43,777 nt of DNA from an uncultured Clostridia bacterium. GTDB taxonomy: Bacteria; Bacillota; Clostridia; Oscillospirales; Oscillospiraceae. The notes under the pieces are model-generated. The model worked only from the letters and a program-made list of their open reading frames with translations, was not told the origin of the DNA and made no database searches. The stretch lies in assembly GCA_937858235.1 (NCBI GenBank), contig CALLZZ010000018.1:1-43777 (forward strand). The letters are read 5' to 3'. Made by a program: the position numbers and the translations under genes. This document shows positions 30,263 to 38,407 of the stretch, piece after piece (within the stretch, counting starts at the first letter, position 1; each line of letters starts with the position of its first letter).

Positions 30263-30986
30263 TAAAGCGCATTTCTGGAACTGGGACAATGACGAGGAAT
30301 CGGGTGTCCGCACCCTTTGCCTTGACGGCACCATTGCGGACGAAAGCTGGTGGGGCGATGAGATCACACCTCGGATGTTCAAGGATGAGTTGTTTTCCGG
30401 CAGCGGAGACATCGTCGTATGGATCAACTCTCCCGGCGGGGACTGCGTGGCGGCTTCGCAGATTTACACCATGCTCATGGACTACACAGGCAATGTCACA
30501 GTAAAAATTGACGGCTTGGCAGCAAGCGCGGCTTCGGTCATCGCAATGGCGGGTACTGAGGTGCTTATGGCTCCAACAGCACTGCTGATGATTCATAATC
30601 CGATGTCAATTGCTATTGGCGATACCGAGGAAATGCAGAAGGCCATCGCCATGCTGGACGAGGTCAAGGAAAGCATCATCAACGCCTATGAAATCAAGAC
30701 CGGGCAGTCAAGGGCGAAAATATCTCATCTCATGGACGGTGAAACCTGGATGAACGCGAACAAAGCAATCGAGCTGGGCTTTGCCGACGGCATCTTGGAG
30801 GACTCCAAGCGCATTCATACCGAAGATGTGGTCTTTGCGTTTTCCCGCAGGGCGGTCACCAATTCGCTTATGAACAAGCTCATCTCTAAATCCGCTCCAA
30901 AGCCGGAGCAAAAGAAGCCGGATGCGCCGGCCGGCGTTTCCATCGAAACGGCTATGCAGAAACTGCAAGCCCGTAAATACATTTAA
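30207..30986 (+). CDS. ClpP-like prohead protease
   Basis: The 259-residue head maturation protease has the ClpP fold. WINSPGGDCVAASQIYTML, GLAASAASVIAMAGTEVLM and LLMIHNPMSIAIGDTEEMQ show the nucleophile Ser107 and His130, and the third residue probably lies in SHLMDGETWMNANKAIELG. It cleaves the capsid protein N-terminal delta segment and scaffold. The start overlaps the portal by 56 bases, a frequent arrangement. Confidence 0.9.
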   Translation: MDKTNRAQSPGKVPVRVRDKAHFWNWDNDEESGVRTLCLDGTIADESWWGDEITPRMFKDELFSGSGDIVVWINSPGGDCVAASQIYTMLMDYTGNVTVKIDGLAASAASVIAMAGTEVLMAPTALLMIHNPMSIAIGDTEEMQKAIAMLDEVKESIINAYEIKTGQSRAKISHLMDGETWMNANKAIELGFADGILEDSKRIHTEDVVFAFSRRAVTNSLMNKLISKSAPKPEQKKPDAPAGVSIETAMQKLQARKYI

Positions 30987-31001
30987 TGGAGGTATTTTAC
31001 T

Positions 31002-32183
31002 ATGAAAAAGGTACTCGAAATGCGTGAAAAACGCGCAAAGGCATGGGATGCGGCAAAGGCGTTTCTGGACACCCGCGCCAAGGACGGCGTCCTCTCTCCC
31101 GAAGACAATGCCACTTACGACAAGATGCTCGCGGATGTGGACGCGATGGCGCGTCAGATCGCCCTTGAGGAAGACCGCGTGGCAAGAGATGCCGCTATGG
31201 CGCAGCCCACCAGCTCTCCCATCACGGCAAAACCCAACGCACAGGACGGCAAGCCCGTCCACTACAGGGCGACCGCCGAATACCGTGAGGACTTCTTGAA
31301 CCTCGTGCGCGGCAAGCGTCCCGTTCATAACGTCATGGAGGAAGGCACTCCTTCTACCGGCGGCTACCTCGTACCCATAGAGTTCGACAGAAACCTTGTC
31401 CGGGCGCTTGAGCGCGAGAACGTCATTCGTTCTATTGCAAAAGTTATCACCACCGCCGCACCTCACAGGATTAATGTCGCATTAACGGATGTATCCGCCG
31501 ACTGGGTGGCTGAATCAGGTGTATTTACCCCCAGCACACCCACCTTCAATCAGCTTTCCCTTGATGCCTACACTCTTCGTGCGGCAGCGCTGGTTTCGGA
31601 GGAACTGCTTCAGGACTCCATGTTTGATCTCGAAGCCTACCTCATCGACAATTTCGCCCGCGCTTTTGCGGCGAAGGAAGAGCAGGCTTTCTGTGTCGGT
31701 AACGGCAGCGGTCAGCCCACGGGCATCTTCACCGCGAGCGGCGGCGATGTCGGCGTGACTACGGCAGCGGCCGGAGCAATTACAGCGGATGAACTCATTG
31801 AGCTGACCTATTCTCTGAAGGAAGGCTACAAGAAAAATGCTGTATTCCTCCTGGCCAGCAACACTCTCGCTGGGATTCGCAAGCTGAAAGACGGCAACGG
31901 CGTGTATATGTGGCAGCCGTCGCTGCAGGCTGATCAGCCCGACCGGCTGCTCGGCTTCCCGGTGTATGTCTCTCAGTATGCGCCAGCCATCGCAGCAAAC
32001 GCATACACCATTGCTTTCGGTGATTTCCAGAATTACTGGATTGCCGACCGCAGCGGCAGAACCGTGCGTCGTGCGGATGAACTGCATATCGCCAACCTGC
32101 AGACCGGCTTCTACGCTTTCCAGCGTGTGGACGGAAAGACCGTGCTGCCTGAAGGCATCAAGCTGCTCAAGCAGCATGCTTAA
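31002..32183 (+). CDS. Major capsid protein (HK97 fold)
   Basis: 393 residues. The first ~70 form a helical delta/scaffold segment (MREKRAKAWDAAKAFLD, ALEEDRVARDAAM) before a likely cleavage zone (about residues 80-110). The mature part starts near GTPSTGGYLVPIEFDRNLVR and shows AESGVFTPSTPTFNQLSLDA, AFCVGNGSGQPTGIFTASGG and YTIAFGDFQNYWIADRSGR. GGAGG precedes the ATG. Length is normal. Confidence 0.92.
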   Translation: MKKVLEMREKRAKAWDAAKAFLDTRAKDGVLSPEDNATYDKMLADVDAMARQIALEEDRVARDAAMAQPTSSPITAKPNAQDGKPVHYRATAEYREDFLNLVRGKRPVHNVMEEGTPSTGGYLVPIEFDRNLVRALERENVIRSIAKVITTAAPHRINVALTDVSADWVAESGVFTPSTPTFNQLSLDAYTLRAAALVSEELLQDSMFDLEAYLIDNFARAFAAKEEQAFCVGNGSGQPTGIFTASGGDVGVTTAAAGAITADELIELTYSLKEGYKKNAVFLLASNTLAGIRKLKDGNGVYMWQPSLQADQPDRLLGFPVYVSQYAPAIAANAYTIAFGDFQNYWIADRSGRTVRRADELHIANLQTGFYAFQRVDGKTVLPEGIKLLKQHA

Positions 32184-32196
32184 GGGGGATTGACTT

Positions 32197-32409
32197 ATGA
32201 GCTACAATTCAAAGAACTACACCGAACAAGGCGGCGAGAAAACCGTCATCGGCGGCACATTGGAAATTGCGGAGGGAGCCTCGGTAACGGGGCTTCCTGT
32301 TGCTGCAAATCAGGTAAACAGTACCGCTACCGATGCCGCCGGTCTGGTCACAGATTTCAATGCCCTACTTGCCAAGCTAAAAGCGGCGGGTTTGATGACG
32401 GACGACTAA
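32197..32409 (+). CDS. Head fibre-like protein
   Basis: 70 residues: SYNSKNYTEQGGEKTVIGGT, EIAEGASVTGLP, then AGLVTDFNALLAKLKAAGLM. This matches small proteins annotated as head fibre proteins after capsid genes in phages of Firmicutes: a beta-turn N-terminus, then a short C-terminal helix. GGGGG lies upstream of the ATG. The function as a head decoration is inferred. Confidence 0.65.
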   Translation: MSYNSKNYTEQGGEKTVIGGTLEIAEGASVTGLPVAANQVNSTATDAAGLVTDFNALLAKLKAAGLMTDD

Positions 32410-32433
32410 GAATGACCAAAGGAGGCGGACGGT

Positions 32434-32751
32434 ATGACAACAGATAATCTTCTCCCCAAAGTAAAGGCAAACCTGATCTTGGCGCACGATGCGGATGACG
32501 GACTGCTGCTGAGCTATATTGCCGCCGCTGTCTCCTATGCCGAAAGCTACCAGCACGTTTCCACGGGCTATTATGAAGAAAACACAATGCCACCCACCAC
32601 CGAGCAGGCCGTGATTATGCTGTCGTCCTTCTTTTACGAAAGTCGGGACGGCAGCACGGCCGGCTTTTTCGGCGACAGCGTGCAGGCAGGTCAGCAGGTC
32701 TGGAACACGGTCAATATGCTTCTTCGGCTTGACCGGGATTGGAAGGTGTGA
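32434..32751 (+). CDS. Head-tail connector protein (gp6-like)
   Basis: 105 residues: LLPKVKANLILAHDADDGLL, LSYIAAAVSYAESYQ, TTEQAVIMLSSFFYESRDG. This is the all-helical QLRG/gp6-type connector that sits under the portal. The order capsid, head fibre, connector, adaptor, gp10 matches HK97-like phages. GGAGG lies upstream of the ATG. Confidence 0.85.
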   Translation: MTTDNLLPKVKANLILAHDADDGLLLSYIAAAVSYAESYQHVSTGYYEENTMPPTTEQAVIMLSSFFYESRDGSTAGFFGDSVQAGQQVWNTVNMLLRLDRDWKV

Positions 32752-32753
32752 GT

Positions 32754-33089
32754 ATGAGCTACGGTAAAATGAATATCCCGATAGACATTATCTCCACCGC
32801 CCCGGTGAAGGATGCGGACGGCTTTGTTACCAAGGGAGATCACATCGTCGCTTCCATCCGTGCATACAAAGAGGATCGCCACGGAAACGAGCGGTGGGCT
32901 AATATGGCGGCGTTCAGCGAGGCGACCGCCCTTTTCCGTTTTCGGAAGATACCCGGTACAGAGATAACTACTTCGCTATTCATCATCTGCGGTGACGGGC
33001 GTTACCGCATTGTCAGCGCAGAGGATGTTCGCGGGCGTGGAATGTATGTTGAAGTTCTGGCTGAAAAGCTGGAGCCGAGTGTGAGGTGA
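32754..33089 (+). CDS. Head closure / head-tail adaptor protein
   Basis: 111 residues from the ATG at 32754 (GGAAGGTG upstream). The SPP1 gp16/HK97 head-closure pattern is present: beta-rich with APVKDADGFVTKGDHIVASI, NERWANMAAFSEATALFRFR and YRIVSAEDVRGRGMYVEVLA. It overlaps the next gene by no bases but is separated by only five. The longer frame starting at 32739 is rejected. Confidence 0.8.
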   Translation: MSYGKMNIPIDIISTAPVKDADGFVTKGDHIVASIRAYKEDRHGNERWANMAAFSEATALFRFRKIPGTEITTSLFIICGDGRYRIVSAEDVRGRGMYVEVLAEKLEPSVR

Positions 33090-33094
33090 CGAAC

Positions 33095-33526
33095 ATGGCA
33101 AAAGCAGAAATGAAAATGCCGGAGGACTTTCTCCAGAAAATATCCCGGCTGGGAGATAAAACCGATGAGATTATCCCCAAGGTGCTGGAAGCCGGCGGCA
33201 AGGTCGTTCTGGACAAGGTAAAAAGCAACCTTTCCTCGGTTGTCGGCAAAAACACGAAAATTGAAAGCCGTTCTACGGGAGAACTGGAATCCGCGCTGGG
33301 ACTTTCACCCACTTTGATGGACAGGAACGGAAATTTCAATGTGAAGGTCGGTTTCTCTGAACCTCGGCGTGACGGCGGCAGCAATGCCAAAATTGCCAAC
33401 ATTCTCGAATACGGGCGGCATGGGCAACCGGCAAAGCCGTTCCTCAAGCCCGCAAGAACGCAAAGCAGGAATGCCTGTATCGAAACCATGAAGGCAAAGC
33501 TGCAGGAGGAGGTTGACGGCATATGA
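33095..33526 (+). CDS. HK97 gp10-family tail-connector protein
   Basis: 143 residues from the ATG at 33095; AGGTGA lies five bases upstream, and a GTG three codons earlier is rejected. It is the HK97 gp10-like/minor tail type: RLGDKTDEIIPKVLEAGGKV, VLDKVKSNLSSVVG, SNAKIANILEYGRHGQPAKP. Such proteins complete the head-tail joint. It overlaps the next gene by four bases. Confidence 0.82.
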   Translation: MAKAEMKMPEDFLQKISRLGDKTDEIIPKVLEAGGKVVLDKVKSNLSSVVGKNTKIESRSTGELESALGLSPTLMDRNGNFNVKVGFSEPRRDGGSNAKIANILEYGRHGQPAKPFLKPARTQSRNACIETMKAKLQEEVDGI

Positions 33527-33879
33527 GCATTTTAACAGAATTGAACACCCTGCTGTCGCCTGTTCTGCCTGTGGAAACAGGCATCTTCTCCGGCGTTCCT
33601 CCTGACGAATACCTTGTGCTCACACCGATGACAGACGAATTTGCCCTGTTTGGGGATAACAATCCGCTCTTCGATATTTCCGAAGTGCGGATTTCGCTGT
33701 TTTCCAAAGGCAACTACATCCAGAGAAAAAGGCAGATAACAGCGCTGCTTCTGGGAGCAGAATTTACGATTACCGACCGCCGGTATATCGGCCATGAGGA
33801 CGATACCGGCTACCACCACTACGCCATTGATTGTGGCAAGTGTTACAACATAACACCAAACTATGGATTGGAGGAATAA
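33523..33879 (+). CDS. Tail completion protein (DUF3168-like)
   Basis: 118 residues. ILTELNTLLSPVLPVETGIF, EYLVLTPMTDEFALFGDNNP, then FDISEVRISLFSKGNYIQRK. It lies between the gp10-like and major tail genes, where the tail terminator or completion protein is encoded. The fold pattern fits but similarity is weak, so the name follows position. Its start overlaps the previous gene's stop. Confidence 0.65.
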   Translation: MSILTELNTLLSPVLPVETGIFSGVPPDEYLVLTPMTDEFALFGDNNPLFDISEVRISLFSKGNYIQRKRQITALLLGAEFTITDRRYIGHEDDTGYHHYAIDCGKCYNITPNYGLEE

Positions 33880-33882
33880 CAC

Positions 33883-34473
33883 ATGGCAACTATCGGTCTT
33901 GACAAACTGTATTATTCAAAAATAACCGAGGATTCCAACGGCGAAGAAACCTACGCTACGCCTTTAGTGCTTGCAAAAGCCATCACCGCCGAACTCTCAG
34001 TGGAACTGGTGGAGGCGATCCTATACGCTGACGACGGTGCCGCCGAGGTGGTAAAAGACTTCAACAGCGGTACGCTTACCCTCGGCGTTGACGACATCGG
34101 CCCCACGGCAGCGGCAGATTTAACCGGCGCGTCCACAGACGACAATGGTGTGCTGATCTCCGCCAGCGAAAACGTGGGAACACCAGTCGCGGTAGGCTTC
34201 CGCGCACAAAAGGCTAACGGCACCTACCGCTATTTCTGGCTTTACCGCGTGAAATTCGGTCTGCCCGCGACCAATCTGCAAACCAAGTCGGATTCCATCA
34301 CCTTCTCCACGCCCACGGTTGAGGGAACGGTCATGCGCCGCAACAAACTGGACACTTTTGGAAAACACCCGTGGAAAGCAGAAGTTACCGAAGGTGACGC
34401 AGGCGTTTCATCGGGCACCATCACTGGTTGGTTTACCGAGGTCTACGAACCGGTCTACACACCGGGACCATAA
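33883..34473 (+). CDS. Major tail tube protein (phi13 type)
   Basis: 196 residues beginning ATIGLDKLYYSKITED, the usual start of phi13-type major tail proteins, with AITAELSVELVEAILYADDG, GFRAQKANGTYRYFWLYRVK, ETVEGT-like TFSTPTVEGTVMRR, and the final TGWFTEVYEPVYTPGP. It polymerises into the tail tube on the tape-measure scaffold. GGAGG lies nine bases upstream. Confidence 0.9.
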   Translation: MATIGLDKLYYSKITEDSNGEETYATPLVLAKAITAELSVELVEAILYADDGAAEVVKDFNSGTLTLGVDDIGPTAAADLTGASTDDNGVLISASENVGTPVAVGFRAQKANGTYRYFWLYRVKFGLPATNLQTKSDSITFSTPTVEGTVMRRNKLDTFGKHPWKAEVTEGDAGVSSGTITGWFTEVYEPVYTPGP

Positions 34474-34485
34474 GGAGGATGCAGA

Positions 34486-34896
34486 ATGGATAACGTCATT
34501 TTTACAAATGCAGCCGAAAGAAGCGCTGCTATCAATATCGGCGGCAAGGAATATGAACTGATTCTCACTACACGTGCTACCAAGGCAATTGCAAATCGAT
34601 ATGGCGGTTTGGAAAACCTCGGCGAGAAGCTGATGAAGTCCGAAAATTTCGAGATGGCACTGGACGAGATCGTGTGGCTGCTCACCCTGCTTGCAAACCA
34701 GTCCATCCTGATTCGCAACCTCAAAAACAAAGGAAAATCGGAGGAATTGCTGACCGAGGATGAGGTGGAGCTTCTCACCTCGCCGCTTGATCTGGCGACC
34801 TACAAGAATGCTATCACGGAAGCCATGTTTAAAGGCACCCAGCGCAATATTGAAAGCGAGGACGAAACCTCCTTAAAAAACGCGCAAGTCGAGTAG
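34486..34896 (+). CDS. Tail assembly chaperone G-type
   Basis: 136 residues. INIGGKEYELILTTRATKAI, then NLGEKLMKSENFEMALDEIV and LLANQSILI; it is followed by a second frame reached by a -1 frameshift, as in lambda G/GT. The G protein wraps the tape measure before tail assembly. GGAGG precedes the ATG. Confidence 0.85.
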   Translation: MDNVIFTNAAERSAAINIGGKEYELILTTRATKAIANRYGGLENLGEKLMKSENFEMALDEIVWLLTLLANQSILIRNLKNKGKSEELLTEDEVELLTSPLDLATYKNAITEAMFKGTQRNIESEDETSLKNAQVE

Positions 34897-35102
34897 ACGG
34901 ACTGCATCAGCAAACTGACGCGGAAACCTTTACTCGACTTCTCTATTACGGAACAGTGCAGATGGGTATGAGCACGGAGGAATTCTGGCTCATGCCCATC
35001 GGTCTGTTTCTGGATTTGTGGGCCTGCCACAAGCAGTGGCATGGTATTGAAAAGCCAAATAAAGCCCGGACGATTGACGATATCATTCCGCCCGGAATTT
35101 AA
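34875..35102 (+). CDS. T-domain of the tail chaperone, reached by -1 frameshift
   Basis: The heptamer A AAA AAC lies at 34875-34881 with codons AAA AAC in the G frame, a classic -1 slippery site. After a -1 slip translation reads KRASRVDGLHQQTDAETF, GTVQMGMSTEEFWLMPIGL, then WHGIEKPNKARTIDD and stops at the TAA 35100-35102, producing a G-T fusion from 34486. The T frame has no start or ribosome site of its own. G/GT pairs before tape measure genes are conserved in siphoviruses; the T domain binds tail tube protein. Confidence 0.8.
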   Translation, partial: KKRASRVDGLHQQTDAETFTRLLYYGTVQMGMSTEEFWLMPIGLFLDLWACHKQWHGIEKPNKARTIDDIIPPGI

Positions 35103-35116
35103 GGAGGTGAGCACAG

Positions 35117-37540
35117 ATGGCGGACAATTTTGGCATGAAAATCGGGATTGAAGGTGAAAAGCAGTTCAAGCAAGCACTTTCGGATATCAACCAGAGTTTC
35201 AAAGTTCTCGGTTCTGAAATGCAGCTTGTCACCAGCCAATTTGACAAAAACGACAAATCCGTACAGTCGCTCGCCTCCAGAAATGAAGTCCTAAACAAGG
35301 AGATTGATGCGCAGAAGGGCAAGATTGAAACCCTGCGTGCCGCCCTGCAGAACGCCTCCGAATCCTTCGGCGAAAACGACCGCCGCACCCAAAACTGGCA
35401 GATTCAGCTAAACAAGGCGCAGGCTGAACTTAACGGAATGGAGCATGAGCTGGAACAGTCCACGGTTGAAGCGGATAATCTCGGCGAAGAATTGGACGAT
35501 TCGGGCAGAAGTGCGGAAGATGCCGGTGGCAGGTTTGAGAAGTTGGGTGGCGTGCTTAAGGGCATCGGTGTAGCGATGGGCGCAGTTGCAATCGCCGCCG
35601 GTGCCGCTGCTATAAAGTTAGGCAAAGAAGTCGTGCAACAGTTTGGCGAGCTGGAACAGAACCTCGGCGGCTCGGAAGCTGTGTTTGGAAAATATGCCGC
35701 TTCCATTCAGAAAACCGGTGAGGAAGCGTATAAAAATCTCGGTGTTTCCCAAAGTGAATATCTGGCGACCGCCAATAAAATGGGCGCCCTATTTCAGGGA
35801 TCAGGTATAGAACAGCAAAAAAGTCTGGCACTGACCGAGAAGGCCATGCAGAGGGCGGCGGATATGGCGTCGGTCATGGGAATCGATATGTCCTCCGCTA
35901 TGGAAGCCGTCACCGGTGCCGCGAAGGGTAACTTCACTATGATGGATAACCTCGGTGTTGCTATGAATGCGACCAGCGTTCAGGCGTATGCCGCCTCGAA
36001 AGGTCTTGATTTCGTCTGGGCAAGCGCAAGCAACGCTGAAAAAGCTGAAGTTGCCATGCAGATGTTCTTTGAGAACACCGAGCAGTACGCGGGCAACTTC
36101 GCAAGGGAATCGACGCAAACGATTGCCGGTTCCATCGGTCTTTTGCAAGCCGCCCTTGGCTCGTTCACAGCGGGACTTGGAAATGCCAATGCGGATATGA
36201 CCAACTTGACGCAAAATCTTGTGGACGCATTCCAATCTGTAGTGAAGAATATCGTGCCGGTGCTTGAAAACATCGTGGCGGCGCTTCCTCAGGCGACTGG
36301 GGCAATTCTGCAGGCGGTCGCCGACCTTCTCCCTATGCTGCTGGAAACGGTGACAAACATCTTCACGCAGGTACTGAATACGATTCTATCGCTCCTGCCT
36401 GAGCTCATCCCCGCCGCCGTGGACGCTGTGATGACGATAGTCGGCGCTCTGATTGACAGCCTTCCGCTCCTGGTTGATGCGGCAGTGCAATTGGTGACGG
36501 CTCTGGTCAGCGGCATCGGCTCGGCTCTGCCCAAACTGATACCGGCGGCGGTGCGCGCGATCACAACCATTGTTCAAGGCTTGGCGGATAGCCTGCCCAT
36601 GATTCTGGATGCGGCGCTGCAGCTCATCCTTGGGCTTGCTCAGGGGCTGCTGGACTCGATTCCGCAATTAATCGCAGCCCTGCCCGCCATTATTACTTCC
36701 ATTGTAAACTTCGTTATCGGAGCGATTCCGCAGATTATTGATGCGGGCATTCAACTGCTGACCTCGTTGGTGACAGCACTGCCTGTCATCATCAAGGCAG
36801 TTGTGGATGCAATACCGAAAATCATCGACGGGATTATCACGGCGGTGCTTGGCGCAATCCCCTTAATCATAGACGCCGGGGTGAAACTGCTCATTGCCTT
36901 AATTCGAAACCTGCCGCAAATCATCACGACCGTCGTAGCTGCCATTCCGAAAATCGTCACCTCGCTGGTAAACGCCATCGTCGGGAACATCGACAAGATC
37001 ATCCTTGCGGGCGTCCAGCTGCTGGTGGCATTGATTGCTAATCTGCCGAAAATCATTGTCGAGGTCGTTAAGGCGGTGCCGCAGATTATCGCGGGTCTGG
37101 TCAAGGCCTTCACCGGCTACATCGGACAGATGACGCAGGTCGGCGGCAACCTCATCAAAGGTTTATGGAATGGTATCTCCGATGCGGGTGCGTGGCTGTG
37201 GAATAAGATCTCCGGGTTTTTCGGAAATGTGGTATCGAAGATTAAGAACTTCTTCGGTATCAACTCGCCCTCAACGCTCTTTGCTGGGCTTGGCAAGAAC
37301 ATGGGCGAGGGTATCGGTGTGGGCTTTGAGGATGCCATGTCCGCAGTTTCTCGGGATATGCAAAACGCCATCCCCACGCGGTTTGATATCGGCACCGGCG
37401 GCGTATCCGGGCAAGGCGGAGTTGTTCCCGGCACAAATATCACACAGAACATCTCCGTGGTGACGCCAAAGGCGCTGTCCGAAAAGGAACTGGCACGGGA
37501 GTTCAAGAACTTCTCACGCAAGCTGGCGCTGGAGTATTAA
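35117..37540 (+). CDS. Tape measure protein
   Basis: 807 residues. The N-terminus is a coiled coil (about 15-130, VTSQFDKNDKSVQSLASRNE), then a TP901-type tape measure core (about 155-370: GGSEAVFGKYAASIQKTGEE), then a hydrophobic repeat region (about 385-680) of roughly 44-residue units based on 'IP-x-IIDAG-x-x-LL-x-x-L-x-x-x-LP-x-II-x-x-VV-x-AIPKI'. The C-terminus (FGINSPSTLFAGLGKNMGEG) is conserved in siphovirus tape measures. Length sets tail length. GGAGG upstream; it follows the chaperone frames as expected. Confidence 0.92.
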   Translation: MADNFGMKIGIEGEKQFKQALSDINQSFKVLGSEMQLVTSQFDKNDKSVQSLASRNEVLNKEIDAQKGKIETLRAALQNASESFGENDRRTQNWQIQLNKAQAELNGMEHELEQSTVEADNLGEELDDSGRSAEDAGGRFEKLGGVLKGIGVAMGAVAIAAGAAAIKLGKEVVQQFGELEQNLGGSEAVFGKYAASIQKTGEEAYKNLGVSQSEYLATANKMGALFQGSGIEQQKSLALTEKAMQRAADMASVMGIDMSSAMEAVTGAAKGNFTMMDNLGVAMNATSVQAYAASKGLDFVWASASNAEKAEVAMQMFFENTEQYAGNFARESTQTIAGSIGLLQAALGSFTAGLGNANADMTNLTQNLVDAFQSVVKNIVPVLENIVAALPQATGAILQAVADLLPMLLETVTNIFTQVLNTILSLLPELIPAAVDAVMTIVGALIDSLPLLVDAAVQLVTALVSGIGSALPKLIPAAVRAITTIVQGLADSLPMILDAALQLILGLAQGLLDSIPQLIAALPAIITSIVNFVIGAIPQIIDAGIQLLTSLVTALPVIIKAVVDAIPKIIDGIITAVLGAIPLIIDAGVKLLIALIRNLPQIITTVVAAIPKIVTSLVNAIVGNIDKIILAGVQLLVALIANLPKIIVEVVKAVPQIIAGLVKAFTGYIGQMTQVGGNLIKGLWNGISDAGAWLWNKISGFFGNVVSKIKNFFGINSPSTLFAGLGKNMGEGIGVGFEDAMSAVSRDMQNAIPTRFDIGTGGVSGQGGVVPGTNITQNISVVTPKALSEKELAREFKNFSRKLALEY

Positions 37541-37553
37541 AGGAGGGATGGCT

Positions 37554-38405
37554 ATGGAGCTAACCTATATCAATGCGGACGGCAGGAGCATCACGCTCAA
37601 ACAAGGCCGCCCGTATTTTCTTAAAAAGATAGACGGCACTGGCAACACACGCCAGACCGTCAACACCTTTAAAGCGCCGGATCAGGACGGCGCTTTTTAT
37701 ATATCCTCAACGCTGGATATGCGCAATATCACGCTGGAAGGCACCGTCGTGGCAAACACACCTGACGAGGCATACATACTCCGTCAGCGCTTTCTCCAAA
37801 TATTCAGCCCAAAGCTTCGAGGTACGCTCCTGTTCCGTGGGAGGCAAATTGCCTGTGTGGTGGAGGAAGCCGGGTTTACCGTTTCCACCCGGCAGCGGAT
37901 ACCTAACTTTTTCGTCAGCCTGCTCTGCCCATCACCCTTCTTCGAAACACCGGATGAGGTGCGGCAGGAACTGGCGTCATGGATACCGCTGTTTGAGTTC
38001 GAACTGGAGTTGCCGGAGGGCGGCATGGAATTTGGGATGCGCCAGCCCAGCCAGATCATTACGGTAGACAACATCGGCGACGTTTCCTGCGGCTGCGAAA
38101 TTGTATTCCAAGCGCTGGGTACGGTGACAAATCCCGAACTGCTGAACATGGACACCGGGGAATACATCAAGCTGCTCACGACGATGAGCGCCGGGGAGGA
38201 GCTTCGGGTATATACCCACTTCGCAGGAAAGCGCGTGGTCAGCGTTAATGGCTCTACAATAACAAACGCTTTCTCGTTGCTGGATACCGGCTCAGCATTC
38301 TTTCAGCTTGCCGCCGGGGTAAACACCTTGCGTTACGACGCTTCGGTCAATATGGAACTGCTGGAGGTCAGCATTTACTATCGTCCGCAGTTTCTGGGGG
38401 TGTGA
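37554..38405 (+). CDS. Distal tail protein (Dit)
   Basis: 283 residues from the ATG at 37554; AGGAGG (37541-37546) is seven bases upstream, whereas the earlier ATG at 37548 touches the ribosome site. The Dit/phage tail family pattern is INADGRSITLKQGRPYFLKK, DQDGAFYISSTLDMRNITLE, then a C-terminal beta-sandwich (IGDVSCGCEIVFQALGTVTN). Dit forms the baseplate hub ring below the tube. Confidence 0.82.
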   Translation: MELTYINADGRSITLKQGRPYFLKKIDGTGNTRQTVNTFKAPDQDGAFYISSTLDMRNITLEGTVVANTPDEAYILRQRFLQIFSPKLRGTLLFRGRQIACVVEEAGFTVSTRQRIPNFFVSLLCPSPFFETPDEVRQELASWIPLFEFELELPEGGMEFGMRQPSQIITVDNIGDVSCGCEIVFQALGTVTNPELLNMDTGEYIKLLTTMSAGEELRVYTHFAGKRVVSVNGSTITNAFSLLDTGSAFFQLAAGVNTLRYDASVNMELLEVSIYYRPQFLGV

Positions 38406-38407
38406 GT

